Assembly: GCA_964058845.1 (NCBI GenBank)
Contig: CAXKVR010000027.1
Span: 186,001 to 250,000, forward strand
Source of the DNA: Carex sylvatica
Taxonomy: Eukaryota; Streptophyta; Magnoliopsida; Poales; Cyperaceae
Direction: 5' to 3'
DNA: 64,000 nt
How positions within the stretch are numbered: the stretch's first letter is position 1; each line of letters opens with the position of its first letter. The notes beneath the pieces are model-generated. The model did not search any database and had not been told where the DNA came from. It saw only the letters and a list, made by a program, of their open reading frames with translations. Shown piece by piece: positions 23,662 through 35,233 of the stretch. Made by a program: the position numbers and the translations under genes.

Positions 23662-24408
23662 GTAGCGACTTAGAAAATTTTTTATTCATAGAAATTAAAA
23701 AAAAAGGTAGAGAGAGAAATAGAAAGAGTACAGAGATTGTTATATTGATAGAAAGATAAGTACAGATTCTACCGTTTCTGACAATCAAAAAGTTAGAATA
23801 GGTAGAATTCGCACCGATTCTAACATATAATGTTTCGGTTTTGTAGGTTGTGAAGACAGTGCCGCAGAAGATTTGAAATTGAGTTAATTGAAGTTTAGAT
23901 CGGTATAAAGTTTACCTATCTAAAGTTTGTTCACCTACTCTCCTTCCCCTGCCTATATCTTTCTCTTCTCCATTTGGAAAGCTAGCTCCCAGAAAAAAAA
24001 ATGGCGATAGACCCTAAAAAAAAGAATGCTGACTCTTTTTACACAAACCTTATTTTGAGAAATTTGGTCTCTTTTTACATAAATCCTATTTTGAGAAAGA
24101 ATGCTGGCTGAGAACAATTTGTTCTTACATAAACCCTAAATTGCAAAAAAAAAAAAAAAATTAGATAGGTAAAATTTCTACCTATCTAAACTCTATTTCA
24201 TACATAACTGTAGCGAATTCTTATTTCTGTGGCAGTTGGGGAAATAGGTTAAGATCGGTGCGAATTCTACCTATCCTAACTTTTTGATTGTTAGGATTGG
24301 TAGAATATGTACCGATCTTTCTATCAATATAACAATCTTTGCACTCTTTCTGTTTCTCTCTCTACTTTTTTCTTAATTTCTATGAATAAAATATTTCCTA
24401 GCGACTAC
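23662..24408. mobile_element. Foldback/MITE element, about 750 bp
   Basis: The ends 'gtagcgacttagaaa' and 'tttcctagcgactac' are inverted copies. The arms extend about 165-170 bases, through 'gatagaaagataagtac' and 'gtaccgatctttctatc', to 'aggtagaattcgcaccgat' (23800) and its complement near 24255. A second, inner pair surrounds 'ttacctatctaaa'. No coding sequence is seen. Confidence 0.7.
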
Positions 24409-25190
24409 CAGGGTACAAATAAAATAGATGTGTTTACAACTTCAGAAAACTAAAATAAAATAAAACATCAAACCCTTATCTCAACCAATTCCAACTGAAC
24501 CACGACAACACTTCAACCACATTTCGGTATTTTTCTTAATACCCGTGCCAGCAACCAAGAGGGTTTCGACGGATGTCCAAAGATACGTGAATTTTATTGT
24601 TTCCACACTCCTCAGAGAACAGCCATAATTCGAGTCAACCATACTCGTTTAGACTCACCAACTAACACCTTATACCGACTCCAAGAGATCTCCCACAGTC
24701 TCTCTGCCGATACATCTAATTGGACAAGTTGAGCTATGCATAGCCACAATTTTTAATCAAATTTTCATAAACAATATTTTCAGTTGATAATCCAGTGAAA
24801 ATGCAGGACAATTCCACTAGATTATCCAACAAAATTGCAATTTCATTAAATAATTTAGCGAAATTGGATTCAACTTTTGTAATTTTATTCAATTTGTTAT
24901 TAACTTTGTAATTCCGATGGAGTTGCAATTTCGTTGAATAATCTAGCAGAATCTAGCAGAAATGTTATTATGGAATTTTTAAAAACTTGTATTAATTTGT
25001 TTAATTTGATTTTTTTTTATATGTTATTAATAAAAATTCCGGATCTAGTTGTTTGTTCATTGTTTTTTTTTTCTCGTCCTCTGAATATCGATCATTGCAT
25101 TTATTTATTAAACACATGGAGAAAGAAGAAATCTATTTACTTAATCAGTCGTTATACTAAGTATTTATTTTATTATTTAAAGCACCGTTT
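24409..25190. other. AT-rich spacer, no gene seen
   Basis: 25068-25180 resembles 54440-54530 (same order of 'ttctcgt', 'gatcattgcattta' and 'tttattaa'-like blocks), so it belongs to the dispersed repeat seen at 53.9-54.9 kb. No gene is recognised. Confidence 0.4.
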
Positions 25191-25685
25191 CACTATAAAA
25201 AATATTTTTTCCATCGCCTCTTTATCATCGGATGTGCTTCCGTACAGATGGTGTACGTCACGAGTGGCAGCTCTGTAATTACGCTGAACTTTTTACCGTC
25301 TGTTCTTGATAATAAACTGATAGCGTTGATGGATCCCCTCCTTTGCCATCGGTTGAATTTCATGAACCGTTAGCACTGGGCGGCTCATGACACATCTACA
25401 TCGGTTTGGCTAAACAGACGATGGCACTGAGAGGATTACTTTACCATATGGCTGTTTCATGATCCGTTGATTTTTGGGTTGATCAACACTGTCTGGTATC
25501 CTTACTGAACCGATGTTGTATTTTTGATTAGCACCTATGATAATTAAATAATTGGAATATTGTTCATGCATGTACATCAATTTAACTGTAGATGAACCGA
25601 TGGGATATTATAACGGGTAATATGTACTTGTTGTTGGTACCTAGAGCTAATTAATTGTTAACTATATATATATATATATATATAT

Positions 25686-26112
25686 AGAGGTTGGCTACTA
25701 TGCTTATATAAGCATATCCCCACATATGCTTATAACTCATTTTTGTATTTTCAATGCCCAAATGGTCGATCAGAACTGTTCATCTTGTTCTCCATATTAA
25801 TATGTTCTTGAAAACTAAATTTTACATTTTTCTGAATTTTTTTACTATTTATTAAGCCACTTTGAAAATCGTTGATCCAACGGTGGCTTAACAAAACAGT
25901 AAAATTAGAAGCCACCGTTGGATCAGAGATTTTCAAAGTGGCTTAATAAATAGTAAAAAAATTCAGAAAAATGTAAAATTTAGTTTCCAAGAACATATTA
26001 ATATGGAGAACAAGATGAACGGTTCCGATCGACCATTTGGGCATTGGAAACACAAAAATGAGTTATAAGCATATGTGGGGATATGCTTATATAAGCATAG
26101 TAGCCAACCTCT
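25686..26112. mobile_element. Hairpin MITE copy 1 in a TA microsatellite
   Basis: This is a near-perfect inverted repeat over its whole 427 bases. The ends are 'agaggttgg' and 'ccaacctct', the next part contains the palindrome 'atgcttatataagcat', and the centre is built of 'ccaccgttggatca' and its complement. (TA)n flanks it on both sides. Its twin is at 26566-26992. It is non-coding; open frames in it are by-products. Confidence 0.85.
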
Positions 26113-26130
26113 ATATATATATATATAGAT

Positions 26131-26555
26131 AGAGATGGACTTGGGTGAGCCATGGCTCACCAAGCGTTTGTACTCCACGCCGTATTTTCATTTTGAAAGT
26201 CCAAACGACCGATCCAAACCGTTAAATGTGATCTCTATATTGAAATGTGCTTGGAGACCAAATTTTACATTTTTTAGAATTTTTTTACTATTTATTAAGT
26301 ATTTTTTAAAATTGCTGTTTTGCTATGAACAGTAAAAAACAGTAAAATTTTCTGGACCATCGGATCAGCAATTTTAAAAAATGCTTAATAAATAGTAAAA
26401 AAATTCCAAAAAATATAAAATTTGGTTTCCAAGCACATTTTAATATGGAGAACAAGATGAACGGTTCGGATCGGTTGTTTGAATTTTCAAAATAGCTAAA
26501 ATGAGCCATGGCTCACCAACGCAAAATAAGCCATGGCTCACCCAAGTCCATCTCT
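26131..26555. mobile_element. Hairpin MITE, 'gagccatggctc' type
   Basis: The ends 'agagatggacttgggtgagc' and its complement (finishing at 26555) enclose palindromic 'gagccatggctc'. The interior shares the block 'aaattttacattttt...tttttactatttattaag' with the neighbouring MITEs, so the three are related although their ends differ. It is 425 bases long and sits between TA runs. Confidence 0.8.
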
Positions 26556-26565
26556 ATATAAATAT

Positions 26566-26988
26566 AGAGGTTGGCTACTATGCTTATATAAGCATATCCC
26601 CACATATGCTTATAACTCATTTTTGTGATTCCAATGTCCAAATGGTCGATCTGAACCGTTCATCTTATTCTCCATATTAATATGTGCTTGGAAACTAAAT
26701 TTTACATTTTTCTGAATTTTTTTACTATTTATTAAGCCACTTTGAAAATTATTAATCCAACGGTGGCTGCTGATTTTACTGTTTTGTGCAGCCACCGTTG
26801 GATCAGCGATTTTCAAAGTGGCTTAATAAATAGTAAAAAAATTCAGAAAAATGTAAAATTTAGTTTCCAAGCACATATTAATATGGAGAACAAGATGAAC
26901 GGTTCAGATCGACCATTTGGACATTGGAATCACAAAAATGAGTTATAAGCATATGTGGGGATATGCTTATATAAGCATAGTAGCCAAC

Positions 26989-26992
<4 letters not shown>
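26566..26992. mobile_element. Hairpin MITE copy 2, twin of 25686-26112
   Basis: It has the same ends, the same length (427 bases) and nearly the same sequence as 25686-26112. It is followed by (TA)n to 27022. It begins 11 bases after the end of the previous MITE, so three elements lie almost end to end. Confidence 0.85.
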
Positions 26993-27022
<30 letters not shown>

Positions 27023-27024
<2 letters not shown>

Positions 27025-27570
27025 CTTGACCAAAAAGTAAAAAACTTTTTCTCCATACATTCAAGTACTGATGATTATGTGTATCGTGTTATTAATTTAA
27101 TTCAGATATATTGTGCAATTATAAATAATGAGATAATTATTTAATATCATATACATGATATGCCAACTAAATAGGAAATTAACTAAATATTAACTTGCTC
27201 CTAATTATTAATATATTTTGTGTTGTAATCATTAACAGAACAATAATAACACACATTGCATGCACAAATGCATGTAATTAATTCATATTCATCATTCAAC
27301 ATTAATTGCTATAATTTCAAAAATACTTGAACATATATCTATATATACATTTACCCATCCAAACTTCAAGAAAATAGTAATTGTACATAACATTCATGAA
27401 CACACACACATACTGGAAATATTTAATGTTCATGCATGCATACCTAAAATACAACATCCATGCACAAATTAAATTCATGTACATGCTGCAACATGTGTAA
27501 TCCATACAAAACATATTAAATCATGAACATATCTAGCTAGCTACCTAGTATAACAACAAGCTGTTCTAGA
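27023..27570. other. AT-rich spacer, no gene seen
   Basis: It contains many 'catgcatg' and 'tgcatgcatac' motifs and no recognisable coding sequence. Confidence 0.35.
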
Positions 27571-28896
27571 CATGTACATTGTCGAGTCCTGCACATTTGA
27601 ACTGTACAGCTCCTCAATCCCACTCACTATAAGTATCATTTCCTCCGTCATGCGTCTTATATGGATGATCGTAATAACCATTCATTACATGATAGTTCCT
27701 AAAATTTTCCAATTCTCTTGTACCAAGCATCAGATGTCGTATTACTCGCCACACCATGGAATAAAACCTCCAGTACTTGACCTCTACCATCTCCAGATTT
27801 GTTCTTGAAGATGCTTGAACTCTCCTTGGGATTGTTGCTAAAAAGTGTACAACTCTATCCTCAAGTGGCAGTGTTGCCTCAGTACTGTAACAAATTAACA
27901 ATTAATCAATAGATAAGTAGATCTTAATTTACTTTAACTTACAGCAATTAATTAATTAATGCATGGAATTGAAGCTATATATTATACAAGTTGGAAAATA
28001 TACATATACTTACACAATCCTCATGTTGTACTATTGTGAGCTTTGTCAAGTTTGAACAGCTCTTTATAATCCAAGTTTCCATTTGTAAAAAAGAATACGT
28101 ACAAATTAAAACAGTGAAAACTTTCAAATTATGAAATTATAGGAGTCTTGTCGGCAAAACTGCTGTTGACAGTTCCTACACACACACACACACACACACA
28201 TGTAATTAGGAATGATAATATACAAACATAAGTCATAATAAATAATTAATTGAACTATATATAAATTTAATTTAGGACACCCTGCATGCATGCATGCATA
28301 TATATATATATGCGCATGCAATTAATTAGCACACTAGTTAATATGCATATGCAATTGATGGTAGCCTTCGAACTATGTGGATCAATCATATAAAATTACA
28401 CAAGTTCATACGCATATAATTAATTCAGGACCTTCAAATTATCTAGCTATGTGGGTCAAGTATGTAATTAATTCAGGGCCTTCGAACTATGTGGGTCAAT
28501 CATTAGAGACGCGCGCCAATTAGAGAAATTATTTAATTATACCAGGTGCAGAGTGCACTTGAGATGAAACTCCAGAGTATGAACATCTGTGAGCTTCTCA
28601 AGTAAAGCATTGATGCCCGTCATGGAAGATTGGACTTGAGAATCCCTGGCATTGATGTTGAGGACGGCTAAAGAGGTCCACAGGTTGTTTCATCTCTTAG
28701 AAAGTACACATGTGCACACTGTCTCTTGGGTGGCCAGCAGCCCTAAGATTATGACAAGTACTGGGTCGGGCAAATTACTAATGTAGTCAGTCATGGTTCC
28801 TACTGTGGAAGGGGATCGATCTGGTGAAGAAGAGAATGCAAAAGAGACGAGAGATGAGTGTGGCTTCTGGCTTGCAGTGGAAGACGAACCGATCAA
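27571..28896 (-). pseudogene. Broken F-box/FBD-type protein gene
   Basis: Reading the minus strand from 28896, an F-box is visible from about 28793: 'DYISNLPDPVLVIILGLL', then 'CVLSKR' followed by TGA (28690-28692) where the family has Trp (TGG). The frame continues as 'NNLWTSL' to a GT donor near 28549. Further pieces are 'TWIIKSCSNLTKLTIV' (about 28075-28025) and 'LPLEDRVVHFL...WRVIRHLMLGTRELENF' (27896-27614), like the FBD-side repeats of plant F-box/LRR proteins. F-box proteins recruit substrates to SCF ubiquitin ligases. The stop and the missing central repeats argue for a pseudogene, possibly carried by the CACTA-like element. Confidence 0.65.
28178..28201. repeat. (CA)n microsatellite
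   Basis: This is an uninterrupted run of about 12 'ca' units inside an intron-like part of the F-box pseudogene. Confidence 0.9.
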
Positions 28897-30423
28897 TGTC
28901 TCAAAACTGAGGAACTATATTAAATTTATTCAATTTTTTAAACACCATCGGCTGAACCGTTGGTATTAAAGTTGAACTGGGGCCCCAAAGTCTTGCAAAT
29001 TTTGAGTTGCGAATTTAACGCTATGATCTTTAATTATGTGACATAATATTTTTGATCGCTCAAATCTGACGGTGGGATACAAATTGAAACTGTGTTTTAC
29101 TTTAGAGTAAGTTTATTCAAAACTTTTGATAAAAATATTGAAATAAATGAGACACAAGATACATACATGTATCTGATGAAATTGAAAACATGTTCATTTT
29201 AATCATATTCGAATCAATTCAATTTTAACTTGTTAAATTTATCATTTAAATTGTAAGCAAACTACTACAACATGTTAAATAAGCAAACTACTGCATATCA
29301 TATTTGATCATTTAAATTTTAACATGTAAAAACTTTAATAACATGTTAAATATGAAAACAAACATGCCTCTATTTTCACATGTTTAAATTTTAATTATTT
29401 AAATTTTTACATGTTTAAATTATAGTAATTTAAATTTTAATAGAGCCTCTTAATTATGGTGTAGGATTTAGGGTTACTAACAGAGCTCAAATCTCCCTCC
29501 AGCTAGCACCAAACTTTTTGTTTGGACCTCATCATTTCCCTAAAGTAATGCTAATTATATAATTAAACCTGATCAACAGATTTGAAGTAGCACGAATATT
29601 GACATGCACCGTTGCATATCGGACGGTCCAACCCAAAATAGAAAGTTTGTCATACTATAGGCCCAACTCCGCAGTGAAGCCTTTCCACACAATAGGGCGC
29701 CGCGCGCCTCCCAAGATTTCAATATCGCCATCCTTTGTGCTGATAGAATTAAGTACATATGCCGACGTTTAGAATTCTGAGCCGATGGAATTAAGTTATA
29801 CCAACGGTTAGGATAAAGAGCCGATGGCTATTTCAAAATTTATTTCACATGCTTGATCAGGACCGTATATAGCTAGGTGTATCGTTTGAACTTTCAAATA
29901 TTGATCGAGATATCACTCCAAATTAACTTTCTCTGCAGCGAGAACTAAAAAAGGACCAAAATCTAGGTTTTCTCTTTGTCTCACTCACATCTAGGCGGCC
30001 ACCATTTCTTACTTGTCACTAAGGTTAAGGTTTGCTCCCTCTCACTCTATATATGTATTCTAGATTTTTGATGTGAGGTTACAACATATTTGTAGTATTT
30101 TTTCACACTAACAATAACTTATTTGGATTTTTTTTTTGGCCAACAACCATGTCGGCACCTGGTATTGGAGACGAACAATCTGATCACTTTCCAGAACATG
30201 AAACATCTCCTCCGAAAAAAGTAGATGAAATGGGAAAGTGCAACACTGTCTGACAAGGGGTTGGAAAAAATTCATCGTTACTAGCTACGATAAGGGTTGC
30301 ATGTCGCGTGTCATCAAGGTAAAATTTCCTACAACAGAAACTTTTATTCACTAATACAATGTGATATGTGTGCTCTGTTAGCTAGAGTTTTGGGTAATTT
30401 TTTTTGGGATTTAATTATTCTGT
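28897..30423. other. Region without an intact gene; possible transposon ORF start near 30150
   Basis: 29600-29740 is a GC-richer patch, possibly a captured exon. At 30150 an ATG opens 'MSAPGIGDEQSDHFPEHETS' and then 'PPKKVDEMGKCNTV' before a stop, like the acidic start of a plant transposon ORF. Nothing larger can be supported. Confidence 0.3.
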
Positions 30424-30670
30424 AGAGGGATCCTACTTGAGTATTTTACTATTTAATAGAACTGTTGTTTTTTAGTGATCCAGAATTATCTAAAAGTAGC
30501 AGTTTTGTAAAATACCTAATAAATAGTAAAAATTTGATCTTCAAGCACATTTTAATAAAGATTACATGTTGAATAGTTTGGATTGACTGTTTGGACTTTA
30601 AATATAACAAAACTAAGTTGTGGTAAGATGATGTAACTTTTAAATATAGTAAGTGGATCCCTCCTCTATT
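30424..30670. mobile_element. Degenerate hairpin MITE of the 'tttactatttatta' group
   Basis: The ends 'agagggatcctact' and 'agtggatccctcct' are inverted copies. The interior contains 'attttactatttaata' and 'taataaatagtaaaa', shared with the MITEs at 25.7-27.0 kb. A (TA)n run follows at about 30683. Confidence 0.55.
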
Positions 30671-31603
30671 TTGTAACATGAAATATATATATATATATAT
30701 ATATGCAAGCAACGCTTTATCTTACTGGAATATATATTATTTCAAGATTTTTATCAATTCAAGAGATCATGCAGCTACAAAGTTCAAATCAGCAAAGTCA
30801 AAAGTAGCTCAGCCAAAAGCAGCAAGTCAACATCCTTTGGACTTGATTAAGGTAAGTCCACTGTTCGCACGAAAGTGTACTACAAAGTTTCAGTACAGCA
30901 AGCTGTACTTTTTAAACCTCGAATATACTTTCGATGAAGATTGCAAGTGCACAATTCTATCGTATAGTAAATCGGGTGTCGATCCACGGGACGGATTAAA
31001 TCTAAACTAGACTCTGCTCAAATTAGTTAAGTACTAGAAGTGAGAAAATGTCAGTTTGGTTTTTTTAGTTTCCTAAATTCAATTACAATAATTAAATAAC
31101 AGAAAGTAAAGTTTAGTTTTATCAATTATAAAAAAGGCGTTTCCAGAATTTCTGATTTCATCTTCAACCTTGCCTCTCAGCTGCGTACTCTCGTACGCGA
31201 CCCGCGTGCCAGTAACGCGACTAGGGATGGCAAAAAAGCCCGTTCGGCCCGACGGCCCGGTCATACCTGCCTGGCCGGCCCATTACCTGGTCAGCCAGGC
31301 ACTATAATGGGTCAGGTAAGGCCAGGCTTCGAAACAGGCCAGGTCAGGCTTGGGATTTTATCAAAGCCCAAAGGCTGCCTGACGGGCCTCTCTTTTATAC
31401 TATATGCCTTCCAAAAATTTTAGCGCAGCCCAAAAATCTTTAGCGCAGCCCAAAAATCAAAAGCTAAATCCTAATTTCCTAAACCTAGCTGTTTTTCCAG
31501 GAGAAAGAAATTTCTTGAGTGCGATCCGTAAACCTAGCTGCTCTTCCTTTTGAGCGGAGTTCCTCGATTCCTCCACGGCGGCCACCACAGTCGATCAAAA
31601 ACC

Positions 31604-31830
31604 ACCGATCTACACGGCTGTGCCTTTCTCCGACAAGTTTCACCATCGATCAAAGAAAAATAAACTCGCTAATCTGGAGTTTATCCGACAAGCTTCACCA
31701 ATCACCACCGATCTACACGGCTGCGCCTTTCTCCGACAAGGTTCACCATCGATCTGCACGGCTGCGCCTAATCTGGAGTTTATCCAACAAGCTTCACCAA
31801 TCACCACCAATCTGCACGGCTGCGCCTATC
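31604..31830 (+). repeat. Tandem repeat of about 100 bp in the hAT 5' untranslated region
   Basis: Blocks 'ccgatctacacggctg', 'cctttctccgacaag' and 'aatctggagtttatcc' recur in order, giving slightly over two units, the last partly deleted. The stretch lies before a likely 5' intron (donor after 31859, acceptor near 32792) of the transposase gene. Confidence 0.65.
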
Positions 31831-32797
31831 TGGACTCTGGAGTCGTTAATTGCAATCAGGTTGATTTTCTAACTTTGTTACTTTTATGTTTTTTTTAGCT
31901 TTATTTGCTATATTTTCTGGTACATAAAACTACACTGCAAGGGTGCTGTGCTATTTAGAATGTAAGGGTGCTGTGCTATTTAGAAAAGCATTCTCCATTA
32001 CTTTAAGAAAGCACAAAAAATTAAGAAAATTTAAATTTAGATATACTATTTATTATTCAGATAAGCTGAGGATGAAACTTGCTACAATTAAAATTCTCTT
32101 TTTTCGAACATCAAATGTTGATAAAATTAAATTATTAATGTTTTTGTTTCATCTGTGATTATTGAAATATCAAATTACACTGTATTTAAATAAGTACTAT
32201 ATTTATTATAGAAAATATATTTGCATCTTTTAATATTGACATCTTTTGCTGTCCAATTTTAGGGTTGTGAACTTGTGATCCAATATATAGAAAAAAAAAA
32301 CACGATTTAGTGGATTGGACAAAATTGGATGAAACAATTAATATTGAATATAAACTAACATTTAAATAAGTAACATCGAACCTTTATATACTACGTCTTT
32401 ATTCAGCCCTTGCATTGTTTTATTATAAAACTTGTAGAAATATATAACAACAACATACATAATTTTAAAATGAAACAAAAATGTACACTGGTACACGATT
32501 GAAATTAATTTTGAAATATTTATTTTCTTTGATAATTACATGAACTAACGTTGAAATGAAGCAGGTAATGTTGCTTTTGCAACCTTTAATGTGTTTACAC
32601 GCCAATGACTAACTTTTTTTTTTTTTTTTATATATTTTACAATAATGTACTAATAGACAGTAAGGCACTGACTGATTTTGAAATTGCTCATCAGTTCTTT
32701 TATTTCCTGCCTTATATAATCATGGTGCATATCTGAATTTTTATTTTTATTAATGTTCAGCAGCAACTGATCAAATACTTCTATTTTGGTAGGAAAA

Positions 32798-35233
32798 ATG
32801 GAAACTTTGCAAGAACCCACTAATCAAGAGGAAGCAAACTCTTCCCCTAGAGAGGGCTCTGCTGCAACACCGGTAGCAAGTGCTGCAACACCGACACCGA
32901 CACCGACAACAAGTGGGACACCGGCCTCAAGTGCCCCTAATCAGTCTACACTTGTGGATACCTCTAAACTAAAATCTGATGTGTGGGGCCATATGACAAA
33001 GAAGAAAATTGATGGACAATACAAGGCGGTGTGTAATTATTGTGGTGACAAACTTGCAGCAAACTCAAACAGTGGTACACGACACCTCAAATCCCACATA
33101 GAATCTTGTTTAAGGAAAAAACAACAAACATTCCCTGTAGCTTTCCAAAAAATGTTAGTTACTAAAAAAGTAGAGGGGAAAACTACCATAGCAAATTACA
33201 CGTTTGATCAAGAAGCATGTAGAAGAACACTTGTGGAGATGGTAGTGTTGCACGAGCACCCTCTCTCAATTGTTGACCAAGTGGGATTCAAGGCTTTTGT
33301 CAACACCTTGCAGCCATTATTCAATTGTCCAACCCGTAATACTGTGAGAAGTGATGTTTTAAAACTACACAAGGAACGAATGAAGAAGACTATGGCCCTA
33401 TTGGAGAGCAATCAAGGGAGAGTGGCTATTACAACCGACATGTGGACGGCAGACAACCAAAAGAAATCCTATATGGCGGTGACAGCACATTTTGTAGATG
33501 ATTCATGGAATCTACAACAACGTCTATTAAGGTACATAATTTTATTAGCTACTGAAATTTAAATTTCATTAGGTTTATTAGCTGCTGCAATGCATAGTTA
33601 GCTGCTAAAATCTGAATCTGAATTGCTTAGTTAGTTGCTGAAATTTTATTAGCTGCTGAAATCTGAATTGCATTTGGTATATTAGCTATTATAATTTGAA
33701 TCTGAATTTTATTAGCTGCTGCAATGCATAGTTAGTTGCTGAAATCTGAATCTGAATTTTATTAGGTTCCAACACTTACCTTCTCCCCACACCATAGAAG
33801 TACTCGCGGAACAATTGATGAATGTTTTTTTAGATTGGAATATAGATAGTAAATTTTCTACAATAACTGTAGATAATTGTAGTACCAATGATGGAGTTAT
33901 TGAAAGTTTAGTCCATAAATTAGATGTTGAACAACTCTTGCTAGGTGGGTCAGTTTTGCACATGCGTTGTTGTGCACATATCTTGAACCTAATCGTAAAT
34001 GATGGGTTAGATGTAATTGCTCCAAGTTTAGAAAAAATTCATGCTAGTTGTGTATATTGGTCCTCTACTCCTAAAAAAATTGAAAAATTTGAAGAGGCAA
34101 CACGGCAATTGCGTATTAGTAATACAAAAAAGTTGTGTTACGATGTGAAAACACGATGGAATTCAACCTATAATATGTTACAAATAGCTTTAACATATAA
34201 GGATGTTTTCTCTCGTGTGAAAATACGTGATACACAATATAAAACCGTGCCTTCTGAGGCTGATTGGGAGAATGCCAAGAATATAAGTGAAAAATTAAAG
34301 ATTTTTTACACTACAACCGAATTATTTTCCGGAACAAAATACACAACAGCCAACCATTATTTTCCAAACATTTGTGAAATTAGATTAGCTTTGCGAACTT
34401 GGTTGCAAGATTCTAACCCTACTATTGCGAATATGGCATCAAGAATGATAGAAAAATTTGATAAATATTGGAGTAACATACATGTAGTCATGGGTGTTGC
34501 TGCACTTTTGGATCCAAGGTGTAAAATGGCTGTCATAATTTATTACTACAAGTTGATTTATGGTAATAATTTTGAGGGCGAAGTTGAAAAAGTTGTTGAA
34601 ATGAGTCGTCAATTATTTCGCGAGTATCAAATAAGAGTTGAGAAACCCCAAGATGAAGAACCACAAATGGAAAGGAAACAAGGTGGTGACCTCCCAATTG
34701 GTTTTCAAAAATTTGCCCACACCATGAAGAAAATGAAATTTGATAATACTACGGAGTTGGAACTATACTTGGAAGAAGCATTGCTTCCAAGTGGGGCAGA
34801 AAAATTTGACGTGCTAGCTTGGTGGAAGTCTAATGGAGCTAAATTTCCAACTTTGGGAACAATTGCTAAAGACATATACGCGATACCTGTTTCAACTGTT
34901 GCCTCTGAATCTGCTTTTAGTATGGGTGGACGAATAGTTAGTCCACAAAGAAATAGACTTCATCCTTCACTTGTTGAAGCTCTAGCATGCGCACAAAATT
35001 GGCTAAGAACTGAATTTGAAGGTATAAATATTGTATAGTCTCATTTTATCATATTTTAATTATATATGATCGTATTTCGGTTTAACTCTTAACTTGATGT
35101 TTTTTCAGATTTGAGTAATCATAATCCATTCAAGACATATTGTGATGACTTAGATGAAGGTGAAGATGAATGTGAAGATGTAGTTGAAAGTGATTGCTTG
35201 GCTAATGCTAATGATGTTGAAGTAACTTCTTGA
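32798..35233 (+). CDS. hAT transposase (BED zinc finger, RICESLEEPER-like), 704 residues
   Basis: Exons are 32798-33531, 33766-35021 and 35109-35233; 2115 bases stay in one frame and all introns are GT-AG. The start is the ATG at 32798, which opens 'METLQEPTNQ'. After a Ser/Thr/Pro-rich head comes a BED zinc finger (about 62-104) with 'CNYC' and paired His before a final Cys. The RNase-H-like core keeps its acidic residues: 'TTDMW' and 'ITVDNCSTND', then the 'RCCAHILNLIV' motif. Near the C-terminus is the hAT dimerisation region with 'VSTVASESAFS'. An acidic tail ends the protein. It should cut and paste the surrounding 4.9-kb element in the nucleus. No disabling change was seen. Confidence 0.9.

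Larger units (their letters stand above)
25191..29860 (+). mobile_element. Probable CACTA-type element, left end clear, right end not found
   Basis: CACTATAAAAAATATTTTTT starts at 25191 after 'ttt', the form of a CACTA terminus. Within 25220-25610 there are several 'ccatcggtt' and 'aaccgatg' motifs in both orientations, like subterminal repeats. Similar motifs return at 28943-28980 and 29762-29850 ('gagccgatgg'). I could not find the matching '...TAGTG' end, so the right limit is a guess. It encloses three MITEs and the broken F-box gene. Confidence 0.4.

Noticed and set aside
25751..26948. Several 60-70-residue open frames on both strands
   Set aside because: They are mirror images of each other because they lie in hairpin MITEs. 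The similarity is structural, not coding.
31519..31898. Open frames of 117 and 92 residues before the hAT transposase
   Set aside because: They fall in a tandem-repeated leader with a likely 5' intron, show no domain, and the two frames overlap.
32786..32797. Upstream extension of the transposase frame (VGK)
   Set aside because: The codon at 32786 is TTG and 'ttttggtag' just before 32792 looks like a splice acceptor. The ATG at 32798 is the first Met.
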